Assembly: GCF_006385685.1 (NCBI RefSeq)
Contig: NZ_VFRP01000022.1
Location: 1 to 64,000 of the forward strand
DNA: 64,000 bases
From: Amaricoccus solimangrovi
Lineage (GTDB): Bacteria; Pseudomonadota; Alphaproteobacteria; Rhodobacterales; Rhodobacteraceae
Direction of reading: 5' to 3'
Shown here: one piece after another, positions 51,828-61,189 of the stretch
How positions within the stretch are numbered: position 1 is the first letter of the stretch
Layout of the letters: every line of letters starts with the position of its first letter
The notes under the pieces: model-generated
Told to the model about the DNA's origin: nothing
Databases searched by the model: none
The model's input: only the letters and a program-made list of their open reading frames with translations
Program-made: the position numbers and the translations under genes

Positions 51828-53186
51828 ATGACGAAATACACGGTCTCGACTCAATCGCAGCTCAAGTCCGCGCTCAACAAGGCCAAGGGGGGAGACACGA
51901 TCTCTCTCAAGTCCGGGAACTACGGAAGCCTCTCGCTCTCCAACGAGAAATACACGAGCAAGGTCACGATCACGTCCGAGAGCACGAGCAAGCCCGCGAA
52001 CTTCTCGGCCATTTCGCTGTCGAGCGTCTCGAACCTCACCTTCGATCACGTGAACCTCACCGGGAAGGTCGTCTCCGGCTACGGTACCGGAACCGGGTTC
52101 AAGGTGAGCAGCTCCAGCAATGTCACGCTGCAGAACTCGGATCTGTCGGATTTCTACAAGGGTGTTCAGGTGTGGAATGCCAGCAGCTTCAAGGTGCTGG
52201 GCAATGACATCGACAATATCGGCTATGACGGAATCGTTATCGGCCACAGCCAGGGCGTGACGATCCAGGGCAACGAAGTCCATATGCACTCGCATGGCGA
52301 CTCGCACCGCGACGTGATCCAGTTCTACAATCAGGGCGCCAAGGCGCCGTCGTCGAACGTCACCATCAAGGGCAATGTCCTCACAAGCGACGATGGCGTC
52401 ACCCACGGCATCTTTTTCGGCAATGCCGACACCAAGGGCAGCAATACCGCCGAGTTCTACAAGAACATCACGATCGAGGGGAACACGATCAAGACCGCCC
52501 AGAAGCTCGGCGTCGCGATCGGTGGCGCGCAGGGCGTCTCGATCAAGAGCAACGTGGTCGTGCAGACCAATGAATATTCCAGCAAGAAGGCCGTCAACAC
52601 CCCGATGATCCTCATCGACAAGGATGCGAAGAGCGTGTCGCTGTCGGGGAACACGGTGGTGAAGGCGCCCGCGATCGCCGACGATGCGAACAACTGGAAG
52701 ATCGTGAGCACGCTCTCCAATACCGGCAGCAAGATCGTCGCGCTCGGCGCCCCGGTGGCGGATGCCACGAGCACGTCCTCGAAGACGGTCTCCTCGTCCT
52801 CGTCCTCGTCCTCCTCCTCCTCTCTCGGCGACGGCGAGGCGGATCACTTCCGCTTCAGCGGCACGAAGGTCAACGGCAGCACCACCAACAAGCTCTCGGT
52901 CGATTTCTCGGAAGGCGACACGGTTACCCTGTCGAAGTACGACAAGGGGACCTTCGATGACATCGGCGGCGGCAATTACGTGCACAACAGCACGGGCGGC
53001 GGCTATGTGAAGATCGACTCGCTCACCGATCTGCAGGAGCTGACCAAGGCGTCCGGCGACATCAAGGCCAAGGTCTCCGGCGACACGCTGACGATCGACA
53101 TCCACCAGGATTCGGGCACGCATCACCTGGTCCTCGCCGGGCTCGGGCACGAGTACCAGAACTCCTACGACTCCTCCCTCTTCTGA
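51828..53186 (+). CDS. Right-handed parallel beta-helix protein (tandem paralogue)
   Basis: 452 aa and a clear tandem duplicate of the preceding gene: GGDTISLKSGNYGSLSL, GYGTGTGFKVS, SHRDVIQFYNQGAKAPSS, VTHGIFFGNADTKGS, YVKIDSLTDLQEL and a tail ending SYDSSLF. It differs in having a polyserine linker (about residues 313-330), encoded by TCG/TCC repeats, between the beta-helix and the C-terminal region. No signal peptide. AAAGGAC precedes the ATG. Lower GC and many Lys/Asn/Ser residues set both copies apart from the neighbouring genes and may indicate transfer or adaptation of a secreted protein. Confidence 0.75.
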   Translation: MTKYTVSTQSQLKSALNKAKGGDTISLKSGNYGSLSLSNEKYTSKVTITSESTSKPANFSAISLSSVSNLTFDHVNLTGKVVSGYGTGTGFKVSSSSNVTLQNSDLSDFYKGVQVWNASSFKVLGNDIDNIGYDGIVIGHSQGVTIQGNEVHMHSHGDSHRDVIQFYNQGAKAPSSNVTIKGNVLTSDDGVTHGIFFGNADTKGSNTAEFYKNITIEGNTIKTAQKLGVAIGGAQGVSIKSNVVVQTNEYSSKKAVNTPMILIDKDAKSVSLSGNTVVKAPAIADDANNWKIVSTLSNTGSKIVALGAPVADATSTSSKTVSSSSSSSSSSSLGDGEADHFRFSGTKVNGSTTNKLSVDFSEGDTVTLSKYDKGTFDDIGGGNYVHNSTGGGYVKIDSLTDLQELTKASGDIKAKVSGDTLTIDIHQDSGTHHLVLAGLGHEYQNSYDSSLF

Positions 53187-53189
53187 GGA

Positions 53190-53219
53190 CTGGGCAGGCC
53201 CCCTCGGGGGCCCGCCCAG
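53190..53219 (+). terminator. Terminator after the beta-helix genes
   Basis: CTGGGC-a-GGCCCCC, two-base loop, GGGGGCC-c-GCCCAG: a near-perfect GC stem a few bases after the stop codon. Confidence 0.7.
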
Positions 53220-53454
53220 CCGGTGGCGCGGGGTGGAACGGATCCCGCGCCCGACCTTTCCGGCGCGGCCGCGCCGCCCGGAAGGCCCTTCCCGGGGGCT
53301 TCTGGACAGCGGGCGGAATCCGGGGCTAGATCGCGGAGGTTCGCCGGCGCTCGCTCCGGTGTCTCTGGTCAAGCGATTGGGTAATGAGTGACATGATCGG
53401 GCCCGTTTCCGCCCCCATCCTTCCCCCGCCTTCCCGCCGATCGGTCGCCCGCGC

Positions 53455-55101
53455 ATGATCGAGTCCGCGCCCTCCTTCGACCGGCTGCGCGATTTCGCCG
53501 CCGACATCCATGTGATCGGCGCGGGGCCGGTCGGCCTCCTGACCGGGCTCGCGCTCGCGGAGAAGGGATTCCGCGTCCTGATCCTCGAGAGCGGCCGGGA
53601 GAAGGCCGATCCGGCGATCACCGCGCTCTCGGAGGCCGAGAGCTACGATCCCGACTACCACCACCGGCCCGACATCGCCTCGGCGCGCCGCCTCGGCGGC
53701 ACGGCCAATCTCTGGGGCGGGCGCTGCCTGCCCTTCGATCCGATCGATTTCACCGACCGTCCCTGGCTCGGGCTCGGCGCCTGGCCGATCTCGGAGGCCG
53801 ATCTCGCGCCGCATCTCGCGTCGGCGATCGAAGGGCTGGGCGCGGGCAGGCCGGTCTTCACCGAGGCGCTCGCGGGCGTCGCCGCCGATCCCGCCTTCGC
53901 CTTCGAGACGCTGGAGCGCTGGAGCAACACGCCGCGCACGCAGGCCATCCATCGCGCCGCGCTCGAGGGCCGCGCGGATCTCCTCGTGGCGCTCGGCGCG
54001 ACGGCGCTCGGCTTCGATTACGACGAGGCCGGCCGGATCGGTGCGATCGATCTTCACCTGGAAGGGGCGGGGCGGGAGCGGCTCGCCGCCTCGCGGGTGA
54101 TCCTCGCCGCCGGCGGCAACCAGGGCACGCGGCTCCTGCTCGCCGAGCAGCGGCGCCGGCCGGAGCTCTTCGGCGGGCCCGAGGGGCCGCTCGGGCGGTT
54201 CTACATGGGCCATGTGAACGGCTCGATCGCCGACATCGTCTTCGAGAACCGGACGCTGCACGACGGGCTCACCTACCATGTCGATGCCAACGGCTCCTAT
54301 GTCCGGCGCCGGATCACGCCAAGCCGGGGGACGCAGGAGGCGGCCGGCATCGGCAATGTCGCCTTCTGGCCGGTGGTGCCGCCGATCCTCAATCCCGAGC
54401 ATCGCTCGGGGCCCCTCTCGGCGGTCTTCCTCGCGCTGACGGTGGGACCGCTCGCGCGCAAGCTCATCGCCGAGCCGATGCGGCTCAAGCACGCGGGCCC
54501 GCCGCCCTATGCGCGGGGGCCGCATGTGATGAACGTGCTGCGCGACCTGCCCGCGACGATCGGCTTCGCGCCCGCCTTCCTGTGGAAGAACCGGGTCGCG
54601 AAGATGCGGCTGCCGGGCTTCTTCCTGACCAATCCCGGCCGGCGCTACGCGCTCGAATACCATTCCGAACACCTGCCCGCGGCCGAGAGCCGGCTCACGC
54701 TCGGGGAGAGCACCGACCGGCTCGGCCTGCCGAGGCTCGTGCACGAGTTGCGCTTCTCGCAGGCGGACGCGGCCTCGGTGATCGCGGCCCACGAGGCGCT
54801 CGAGGGCTGGCTCACGCGCAACGCCCTTGCCCGGCTCGACTATTACGAGCCCCCCGAACGGCGGGCGGAGAATGTCTTCGCCGAGGCCAAGCACGGCACG
54901 CATCAGGTCGGCACGACCCGGATGGGCTTCGACCGGACGAGCGCGGTGGTCGACGCCGATTGCCGCGCCTTCGACGTCCCGAACCTCTTCGTGGTCTCGA
55001 CCGCCGTGCTGCCGACCTCGAGCCAGGCCAATCCGACGCTGACCGCGGTCCAGCTCGGCCTGAGGCTCGCGGAGCATCTGGCGCCGCGCGGGGGCGCCTG
55101 A
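53455..55101 (+). CDS. GMC-family FAD-dependent oxidoreductase
   Basis: 548 aa. FAD motif IHVIGAGPVGLLTGLALAEK (GxGxxG at about 22-27), RRLGGTANLWGGRCLPFDP as second contact, and the C-terminal HQVGTTRMGF and STAVLPTSSQANPTLTAVQ. Distantly paralogous to the enzyme at 22.6 kb but without an accompanying Tat-signal gene. It begins about 270 bases after the beta-helix genes and is followed 51 bases later by an aldo/keto reductase, probably in one operon. Confidence 0.85.
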   Translation: MIESAPSFDRLRDFAADIHVIGAGPVGLLTGLALAEKGFRVLILESGREKADPAITALSEAESYDPDYHHRPDIASARRLGGTANLWGGRCLPFDPIDFTDRPWLGLGAWPISEADLAPHLASAIEGLGAGRPVFTEALAGVAADPAFAFETLERWSNTPRTQAIHRAALEGRADLLVALGATALGFDYDEAGRIGAIDLHLEGAGRERLAASRVILAAGGNQGTRLLLAEQRRRPELFGGPEGPLGRFYMGHVNGSIADIVFENRTLHDGLTYHVDANGSYVRRRITPSRGTQEAAGIGNVAFWPVVPPILNPEHRSGPLSAVFLALTVGPLARKLIAEPMRLKHAGPPPYARGPHVMNVLRDLPATIGFAPAFLWKNRVAKMRLPGFFLTNPGRRYALEYHSEHLPAAESRLTLGESTDRLGLPRLVHELRFSQADAASVIAAHEALEGWLTRNALARLDYYEPPERRAENVFAEAKHGTHQVGTTRMGFDRTSAVVDADCRAFDVPNLFVVSTAVLPTSSQANPTLTAVQLGLRLAEHLAPRGGA

Positions 55102-55152
55102 CCCCGGGAGCCGAGGCCCGGGGATTCTCGCGGGAAGAGAGAGGAGAGAGAC

Positions 55153-56124
55153 ATGCGGCGGATCATTCTGGGCGGGACCGGCATCGAAGCCTCCTGCCTC
55201 GGCTTCGGCTGCGCCTCGCTCGGCAGCCGGGTGCCCAGGGAGGAGGGGCTGCGCGCGCTCGCGGCGGTCTTCGAACAGGGGGTCGACTGGCTCGACCTCG
55301 CGCCCGCCTATGGCCGCGGCCAGGCCGAGACGATCGCGGCCGAGTTCATCCGGGGACGGCGCGACCGGCTCCGGCTCTGCACCAAGGTCGGGCTCGCGCC
55401 GCCGAGGAACGCGGGCGGGCTGAAGGGGCGGGTCATGGGCGCGGCGATGCCGCTCGCGCGGAAGGCGATCGGCGCGGTGCCGGCGCTCCGCGGCCTCGCC
55501 CGCGCCTCGGGGGCGACGGCCAATACCAAGCTGCCGCTGACGCCCGAACTGCTGCGCGGCTCGCTCGAGCAGAGCCTCGCGCGCCTCGGCACCGACCATG
55601 TCGATCTCTACGCGCTGCACAACGCCGAGGCCGCGGAGATCGCCCGCGACGACATCCTGCGCGCGCTCGAGGAGATCCTCGCCTCCGGCAAGGCCCGGGC
55701 GGTCGCGGTGGCGACGAGCCCGGAGGTGGCGGAGGCTGCGATCGGCCGCGGCGCGCCCTTCGGCGTGGTCCAGCTCGCGCTGCCCGACCCGGGCCGGCCC
55801 GACATGGTCTTCGCGGCGGCGCGTGGCTCGGGATTCGGCGCGATCGGCCATTCGGTCTTCGGCGTCGAGGGGGCGCTCGCGGGGCTCGAGGCGCGGCTCG
55901 GCGCCGATCCCGTCGCCCGCGCCGAGGTGCTCGCGGCCGCGGGCGTGGACCAGCCGCGCGCGGCGCTCGGGAGGCTGCTGCTCGCCCGCGCCTTCGCGAT
56001 CAATCCGGAAGGCATCGTGCTCGCCTCGATGTTCTCCGGGCGCAGCCGGTCGGAGAACATCGCCATGGCCGGGGCGGCGCCGGGAGACGCCGCCCGCGCG
56101 CTCATCGACCGGCTGGCGGCTTGA
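55153..56124 (+). CDS. Aldo/keto reductase
   Basis: 323 aa, a TIM-barrel NAD(P)H oxidoreductase. Catalytic Asp and Tyr are in WLDLAPAYGRGQAE, Lys in LCTKVGL, and His in VDLYALHNAE. C-terminal SMFSGRSRSENIAMA binds the cofactor phosphate. A strong GAGGAGAGAG ribosome site precedes the ATG. Following a GMC enzyme, it may act on the same sugar-like substrate, which is inference. The 3' end overlaps the convergent glycosyltransferase by 23 bases. Confidence 0.88.
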   Translation: MRRIILGGTGIEASCLGFGCASLGSRVPREEGLRALAAVFEQGVDWLDLAPAYGRGQAETIAAEFIRGRRDRLRLCTKVGLAPPRNAGGLKGRVMGAAMPLARKAIGAVPALRGLARASGATANTKLPLTPELLRGSLEQSLARLGTDHVDLYALHNAEAAEIARDDILRALEEILASGKARAVAVATSPEVAEAAIGRGAPFGVVQLALPDPGRPDMVFAAARGSGFGAIGHSVFGVEGALAGLEARLGADPVARAEVLAAAGVDQPRAALGRLLLARAFAINPEGIVLASMFSGRSRSENIAMAGAAPGDAARALIDRLAA

Positions 56125-57145
56125 CCAGGGTTCCGGCCCCCGGCGTGCCGCCGCTCGCCGGACCGTTTCCGATCTGGCTCGCGCGCCTGGCCTCGGCGAG
56201 CCAGCTTTCCTGACGCCGGAGCTTCAGCGCCTCGCTCTTCGCGCGCATCTCGGGCTGATGGGCGAGCGCCTCGCCGAGCGCGGCGGCGAGCGCCTCGGGC
56301 GTGTTCTCGCCGAAGAGCGCGGCGTCGCCGAACATCTTGCGCAGGATGCCGGTATCCGAGAGCACGAGCGGCGAATGCGCGCCGAGCGCCTCGTTCGCGA
56401 CGCTGAGCTGGCAGTTGGTCCGGCTCGTCACCCCGAGCACCACATTGGCCCCGGCGAGCAGCGCCTCGAACTGCCCGATCGTCAGATAGTCGGTGAAATG
56501 GACGTTCGGGGGCGCGTCCTTCGTCAGGCCCTGCGCCTCGGCCTTCCACTTGCGGCCGGTGATCTTGAAATCGACCTCGGGCAGCAGCCGGGCCGCGCCC
56601 ATCACCGCGGGGAGCGGCAGATGCTCGTCGGGATTGAACGAGCAGGGCACCAGCACATAGGGCCGGGCATCGGGAGCGCGGGGCGCCGCCGGCGGCAGAT
56701 CGAGCATCGCCGGCGGATCCTCGAGCACGCGGACGAGTTCGGGCCGCACGCCATGCGCCTCGACCACGCCGCGCATCTCCTCGTTATGGACGAGCACCCG
56801 GTCGGAATGGTTCAGCACCCAGGTCGCGGCGGGAAAATGCACCCAGGGCGGCAGCATCGAGGCGTTGTGGCAATCGACGATCAGCCCGTAGCGCCTGGTG
56901 AAGGCGCGAAGCCCGAGCAGGATATGCGGCACCAGGCTGGGGGGCGACTGCACCCAGACCACGTCCGGCTTCTCGGCGAGCACGATGCGGATCGTGCGCC
57001 AGGCCTGGAGCAGATAGCCGAACGGCTTCAGCCATTTCCGCGACACCGGCGGCGGCAGGTAGTAGAGGTCGAAATCGACGTACTGGTTCATCGATTCCGC
57101 GCGCCGCTGGAAATCGATCCAGGTGATGTAGATCTGCTTGCTCAC
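56102..57145 (-). CDS. Family 4-like (GT-B) glycosyltransferase
   Basis: 347 aa from a GTG with GAGGAG upstream. The N-terminal half has PDVVWVQSPPSLVPHILLGL and LIVDCHNASMLPPWVHFPA; the C-terminal half has LVPCSFNPDEHLPLPAVMGA and a short donor-binding region, NCQLSVANEALGAHSPLVLS. It resembles glycosyltransferases of the exopolysaccharide GumK/GT4 type. Last gene of a two-gene minus-strand unit with the GT2 gene 69 bases upstream. Confidence 0.83.
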   Translation of the reverse strand: MSKQIYITWIDFQRRAESMNQYVDFDLYYLPPPVSRKWLKPFGYLLQAWRTIRIVLAEKPDVVWVQSPPSLVPHILLGLRAFTRRYGLIVDCHNASMLPPWVHFPAATWVLNHSDRVLVHNEEMRGVVEAHGVRPELVRVLEDPPAMLDLPPAAPRAPDARPYVLVPCSFNPDEHLPLPAVMGAARLLPEVDFKITGRKWKAEAQGLTKDAPPNVHFTDYLTIGQFEALLAGANVVLGVTSRTNCQLSVANEALGAHSPLVLSDTGILRKMFGDAALFGENTPEALAAALGEALAHQPEMRAKSEALKLRRQESWLAEARRASQIGNGPASGGTPGAGTLVKPPAGR

Positions 57146-57214
57146 GGGTGCCGCCTGCTCCTCGACTCAAGGATACCTTTTAAACGCGTTAGCTCGTCTT
57201 CCGAAGCGGATAGC

Positions 57215-58300
57215 CTAGTTTCGCCGGACACCGCCACCCGTCGCGGGCGGGATGAGCGGGAAACCGTCGCGCCAGGCGGCGCGGTTGTCCCAGACCGCGG
57301 ACCAGCGGGCGGCGGCGGCGTGGAAGCGCGCGTCGCCGGTCAGCCGGGCGGCGAGCCCGCCGGTCAGCTTGCGCGTCAGCGGCCAGATCCGGATCATCCC
57401 GACGCCGAGCGGCCGCTGCCAGGGCCTGAGGTGGCGCCGCGCCAGCGTGATCCGCGCCTTGAGCTTCAGACTGTCGCTCGAGAGCTTGGGCGAGGAGGCG
57501 CCGCCGAAATGGATGATCTCGGCCTCGGGCGTCATCCGGGGCCGCGCGAGGCCCCGGTCGCGGGCGCGCCGGCAGAGATCGGTCTCCTCGCCATACATGA
57601 CGAAGGAGAGGTCGAAACCGCCAAGCGCCTCCCAGAGGTCGCGCCGGATCAGCAGGCAGCAGCCCATGATCACCCCGACCTCGCGCTCGCTGTCGCGCGC
57701 CCAGGAGCCGTAGTATTCGGGATTGAACAGCGCGCTGCCCTTGAAGACCACCGAGAGCCCGGTCAGCCGGCAGAAGATGCTCCAGAAGGTCTGGTCGTCG
57801 AAGGCGCAGGAGGGATCGAGCCGCCCGTCGCCGGTCAGCGTGCGCCCGCCCCAGATCCCGGCCTCGGGGGTCCGCTCGGCGAAGGCCATGAGCTTGTCGA
57901 TCGCGCCGTCGAGGATCAGCGTGTCGGGGTTGAGCAGGAGCAGGTAGTCCCCCCGCGCCTCGCGCGCGGCGATGTTGTTGCCCTTGGCGAAACCGTGGTT
58001 CTCCGCGCTCGCGATCAGCCGGACATGCGGATGGGTCCCGGGCGGGAAGGCCTCGGCGATCGCCTCCGCCGACCCGTCGGGCGAGACATTGTCGAGCACG
58101 ATCACCTCGTGGGGCGTCCGCGTCTCGGCCTCGATCGAGCGGAGGCAGTCGAGCGTCATCGCCTTCGTGTTGTAGCTGATGACGAGGATCGAGAGCCTCG
58201 GCGCCGCGGCCGCCCCGGGGGCGGGGGATCCGGGCGGGACGGGCGCGGTCGAAACCTCGGCGGGGACGGGGGAGGGGAGAACGGCGCTCGACTCGGTCAT
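57215..58300 (-). CDS. Family 2 glycosyltransferase (rhamnosyltransferase-like)
   Basis: 361 aa. After a Pro/Ala-rich leader, LSILVISYNTKAMTLDCLRS, VLDNVSPDGSAEAI and LLLLNPDTLILDGAI define a GT2 enzyme of the WbbL type; GGFDLSFVMYGEETDLCRRA is the second acidic motif. The ATG at 58300 is favoured by AAGGA six bases upstream. WbbL-like enzymes often add rhamnose, which would fit the RmlC genes, but donor choice is inference. Confidence 0.86.
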   Translation of the reverse strand: MTESSAVLPSPVPAEVSTAPVPPGSPAPGAAAAPRLSILVISYNTKAMTLDCLRSIEAETRTPHEVIVLDNVSPDGSAEAIAEAFPPGTHPHVRLIASAENHGFAKGNNIAAREARGDYLLLLNPDTLILDGAIDKLMAFAERTPEAGIWGGRTLTGDGRLDPSCAFDDQTFWSIFCRLTGLSVVFKGSALFNPEYYGSWARDSEREVGVIMGCCLLIRRDLWEALGGFDLSFVMYGEETDLCRRARDRGLARPRMTPEAEIIHFGGASSPKLSSDSLKLKARITLARRHLRPWQRPLGVGMIRIWPLTRKLTGGLAARLTGDARFHAAAARWSAVWDNRAAWRDGFPLIPPATGGGVRRN

Positions 58301-58727
58301 GGACATCCTTGATTCCGGCGCGACGCGGCGCGGCCGGCCGGTACTCGATAACAGGAAACACCCCGAACGGCCATCGACGGCCATCCGACGGGACGCGCCC
58401 GCCGGAACGGACGGGCTTTTCACGCCCCGGGCGCGAATCTAGAAGAAAACAGGATGGAAAGGAACGGGGGGCGGAGGATTCCGCCCTTCGGGCGGCGCGC
58501 GCGCCCCGGAGGGAACGGAGAGCCCGCTCCGGGGTTGTTGTGGCGGGAAAGCCTCACCCGCGGGGAACGAGGAAGGGGTGAACGGATTTTATCTTTATTT
58601 TTCAGTAATAATAGGCGGTTTTTCTCCTATGGGGTTTTCAGGGCTCCACAGGCAGGAAAAACGAGCGAAACATGAGCCAAGGCAAGAGTAGGGAGACGCT
58701 GGCCGAATTCGGGAAGGACTATCTGGT
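58301..58727 (+). other. Divergent promoter region
   Basis: 427 bases between a minus-strand glycosyltransferase gene and a plus-strand sulfotransferase-like gene. A markedly AT-rich stretch at about 58588-58640, with TTTATTTTTCAGTAATAATA in it, is the likeliest promoter area. No gene or RNA seen. Confidence 0.5.
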
Positions 58728-59687
58728 ATGACCTCCGCAGTGATGAGTGCTGAATTCACCGCGCCGTTCAGTCCGGCCCTTGTCGTGCCTCTTCCGGAGG
58801 TTCGCCAGTGGCGGATCCATCTGGGCGCGCACAAGACCGCGACGACCCATCTGCAGAATACACTGACCGAGATCCGGCCGCGCCTCGTCGCGCGCGGCGT
58901 GGACCCGATTCCGCTCCCGGCGCTCCGGCGCGCCGGGATCGCCCAGGCGCTGAACGAGCGACGCCTCGCGACGCGCCTGCCGATCCTGCGCGGCGTGATC
59001 GCCAAGCGGATCCTGTGCGAACTGCTCGATCCCCTGCGCGAGGGGCCCGAGACCGTGATCCTTTCGGAGGAGAAGCTGCTCGGTTCGCCCCGGCGGGTGT
59101 TCTCCGATCCGATCTATCCGATGGTCGAGCATATCGTGCCGACGCTCGCGACGCTGGGCGGCCGGGCCGATGTGACGCTGTTCCTCTCGATCCGGAACTT
59201 CGCCGGACAGCTCGCCTCGACCTACGCGCAGGAGCTTCGCGTGCTGCCGCCCCCCGAGGGCGGGTTCGAATCGATCCGCGCCCGCGTGGTCGCCAATCCG
59301 CCGAGCTGGTTCGATCTCGCGCGGCGCATCCGCGCGGTGGCGCCGAACGCGCCGCTGCGGATCTGGCGGCAGGAGGATTATCGCGCCCACAAGCGCGAGA
59401 TCCTGTCCGAGCTCGCCGGCTGCGATACCGGCCCGTTGCCGGAACTCGCCGATCCGACGCGCACCAAGTCGCCCTCGCTCGAGGCCATCCGCGAGGCCGA
59501 GGCGCTGCCGCGCAACCTCTCCTCCCCGGAACGGCGGCGGATCGTCGACGCGATCTTCGCCAACGCGGGCGAGGGCACGCGCTTCGCACCCTTCTCGAAG
59601 GAGGAGGAGGCGATGTTCGAGGCGCGCTACGTGGCCGATCTGGCGCGGATGCGCGATCTCGATCCGGAAATGCTGATGCGCTTCTGA
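58728..59687 (+). CDS. Sulfotransferase-family protein (P-loop type)
   Basis: 319 aa. RIHLGAHKTATTHLQNTLTE at about residue 29 is the phosphosulfate-type loop of a sulfotransferase group common in Rhodobacterales, and LFLSIRNFAGQLASTYAQEL sits where the 3'-phosphate motif is expected. It is more distant from the other two sulfotransferases than they are from each other. AAGGA precedes the ATG. Probably a glycan sulfotransferase; activity is uncertain. Confidence 0.75.
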   Translation: MTSAVMSAEFTAPFSPALVVPLPEVRQWRIHLGAHKTATTHLQNTLTEIRPRLVARGVDPIPLPALRRAGIAQALNERRLATRLPILRGVIAKRILCELLDPLREGPETVILSEEKLLGSPRRVFSDPIYPMVEHIVPTLATLGGRADVTLFLSIRNFAGQLASTYAQELRVLPPPEGGFESIRARVVANPPSWFDLARRIRAVAPNAPLRIWRQEDYRAHKREILSELAGCDTGPLPELADPTRTKSPSLEAIREAEALPRNLSSPERRRIVDAIFANAGEGTRFAPFSKEEEAMFEARYVADLARMRDLDPEMLMRF

Positions 59688-59698
59688 GGCCGTCGCCT

Positions 59699-59722
59699 CG
59701 CCCCCCGGATATCCGGGGGGCG
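59699..59722 (+). terminator. Terminator hairpin after the sulfotransferase-like gene
   Basis: Perfect 24-bp palindrome (C-rich arm, GGATATCC centre, G-rich arm) 11 bases after the stop. Confidence 0.6.
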
Positions 59723-59747
59723 GGCCTTCCGTCCCGCTTCCCCTCGG

Positions 59748-59802
59748 AAAACGGAAAGGGCCGGATCTCCCCGCGCGGGGAAGATCCGGCCCTTTCCGTT
59801 TT
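59748..59802. terminator. Strong bidirectional terminator
   Basis: A perfect 21-bp inverted repeat (59748-59768 and 59782-59802) starting AAAACGG and ending CCGTTTT, with a GC hairpin in the loop, between convergent genes. The A and T tails make it a classic intrinsic terminator on both strands. Confidence 0.9.
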
Positions 59803-59831
59803 AAGGCGCCTCCCTCGCGGGATGCGCAGGC

Positions 59832-61178
59832 TCAGCGCAGCACGTCGAAGGCGCGCCCGATCTGGAAATAGACCGCGTTGCTCGAGGCGTTGGTCGGATC
59901 CTCGTCGCGCGACTGGTAGGTATAGCCCATTTCCGCGCTGACATAGGCCGTCAGATCGTGGCTGTAGGAGGCGGTCAGCGCCATCCGCTTGATGTCCGGA
60001 CCGGCGGTATCGTTCACCCCGTCCTCGACATCGACCTGGATCGCATAGCTGAAATCGACGCCGAAGCTCGAGACCTCGTTGATGTCGCGCACCAGCTGCA
60101 GGCCGGCGCCGGTCACCCGGGCCTCGTTGCCGCCGCCGCTGCTGCCGGTGTAGTTCTGGAACACGCGGCCGGCGATCCGTCCGCGCGGCAGCGCGTAGAC
60201 GCCCCGGATGTTGCCGAAGAACCGGTCGGTCGGCGCCGCCGTGGTCCATTCGCCGTTCCCGGTCAGGACGAAGTCGGGCAGAATGTAGCGGAAGTTGCCG
60301 TTGACGCCGGGGCCCGAGCTGTTGTCGGTCGTCTCGCGCTCGCCGTCGACGAGGTCGGTGCGCTTGCGCTTGGCATAGTCGATCCCGGCGCCGAGCGTCA
60401 GCACCTCGGAGGGCGTGTAGATCACGCCCGCCCCGACCTGGCCGCGGTCAAGCTCGGTCTTGGCTTCGTTCTCGGCGTTGTAGTTCAGGTAGTCGAGCGT
60501 GATCGAGCTCGCGAGCACGGGCGTCAGCTGCAGGTTCCAGGCGCCCTGGCCCTGCAGGGTCGTGCGCGCGACCTGGTCGGGATCGTCCTCGGTATAGTCG
60601 ATCCGCGTGCCGAGGAAGCGCAGCTCGTAGCTCGAGCGGGTCGCGGTGCCCCAGACGACGCCGACATCGGCGTCGTAGCGCATCTCGCGCGAATTGCCGC
60701 GCAGCTGGTTGAGGTCGTCGGGCGTCCCGTCCGGGATCGCCGGATCGGGATCGATCGTGTAGTCGACCTGGCGCTGGCGATAGGTGAAGATCGCGTTGAA
60801 GACGCCGTTCGCCCATTCGTTCTGATAGCCGAGATTGGCCGAGGTCGGCGAGGCGAGGACGAAGTCGAAATCCTCCTCCGCCTCCCAGAGCGCGCGCAGG
60901 CCGGTGTTGAACCCGAGCGCGAAGCTCTGGTTGTCGGTCTGCCTCAGGTAGTCGACCGCGAGCCGGGTATCGGCGTAATAGGTCGTCCCCGGCGAGGGAT
61001 CGTCGAGCCGGTAGTTGTCATTGGCCTCGAACCGCTCGGAGATCGTCGCCGAGAGGCTCGATCCATCCGGGGGCGTCTCGAGAATGGCCTGGGCGAAGGC
61101 CCCCCCGGCCGAGCCGGCGAGCAGCAGGGCCGTCAGCGAGGGGGCTCCGATCGGGGGAGCCTTGAAGGCGCGGCGCAT
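59832..61178 (-). CDS. Outer-membrane beta-barrel protein of a polysaccharide export locus
   Basis: 448 aa. A signal peptide (LTALLLAGSAGGAFAQA) is followed by about 16-18 amphipathic strands with alternating aromatic residues (YADTRLAVDYLRQTDNQSFA) and a C-terminal aromatic strand YFQIGRAFDVLR. This resembles the BBP2/VpsM-like barrels found with Wza-type proteins in exopolysaccharide loci. The ATG at 61178 follows GAGG; a GTG five codons earlier would overlap the upstream stop. It is probably translated together with the export protein gene. Confidence 0.8.
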   Translation of the reverse strand: MRRAFKAPPIGAPSLTALLLAGSAGGAFAQAILETPPDGSSLSATISERFEANDNYRLDDPSPGTTYYADTRLAVDYLRQTDNQSFALGFNTGLRALWEAEEDFDFVLASPTSANLGYQNEWANGVFNAIFTYRQRQVDYTIDPDPAIPDGTPDDLNQLRGNSREMRYDADVGVVWGTATRSSYELRFLGTRIDYTEDDPDQVARTTLQGQGAWNLQLTPVLASSITLDYLNYNAENEAKTELDRGQVGAGVIYTPSEVLTLGAGIDYAKRKRTDLVDGERETTDNSSGPGVNGNFRYILPDFVLTGNGEWTTAAPTDRFFGNIRGVYALPRGRIAGRVFQNYTGSSGGGNEARVTGAGLQLVRDINEVSSFGVDFSYAIQVDVEDGVNDTAGPDIKRMALTASYSHDLTAYVSAEMGYTYQSRDEDPTNASSNAVYFQIGRAFDVLR

Positions 61179-61189
61179 CAGCCCATGCC

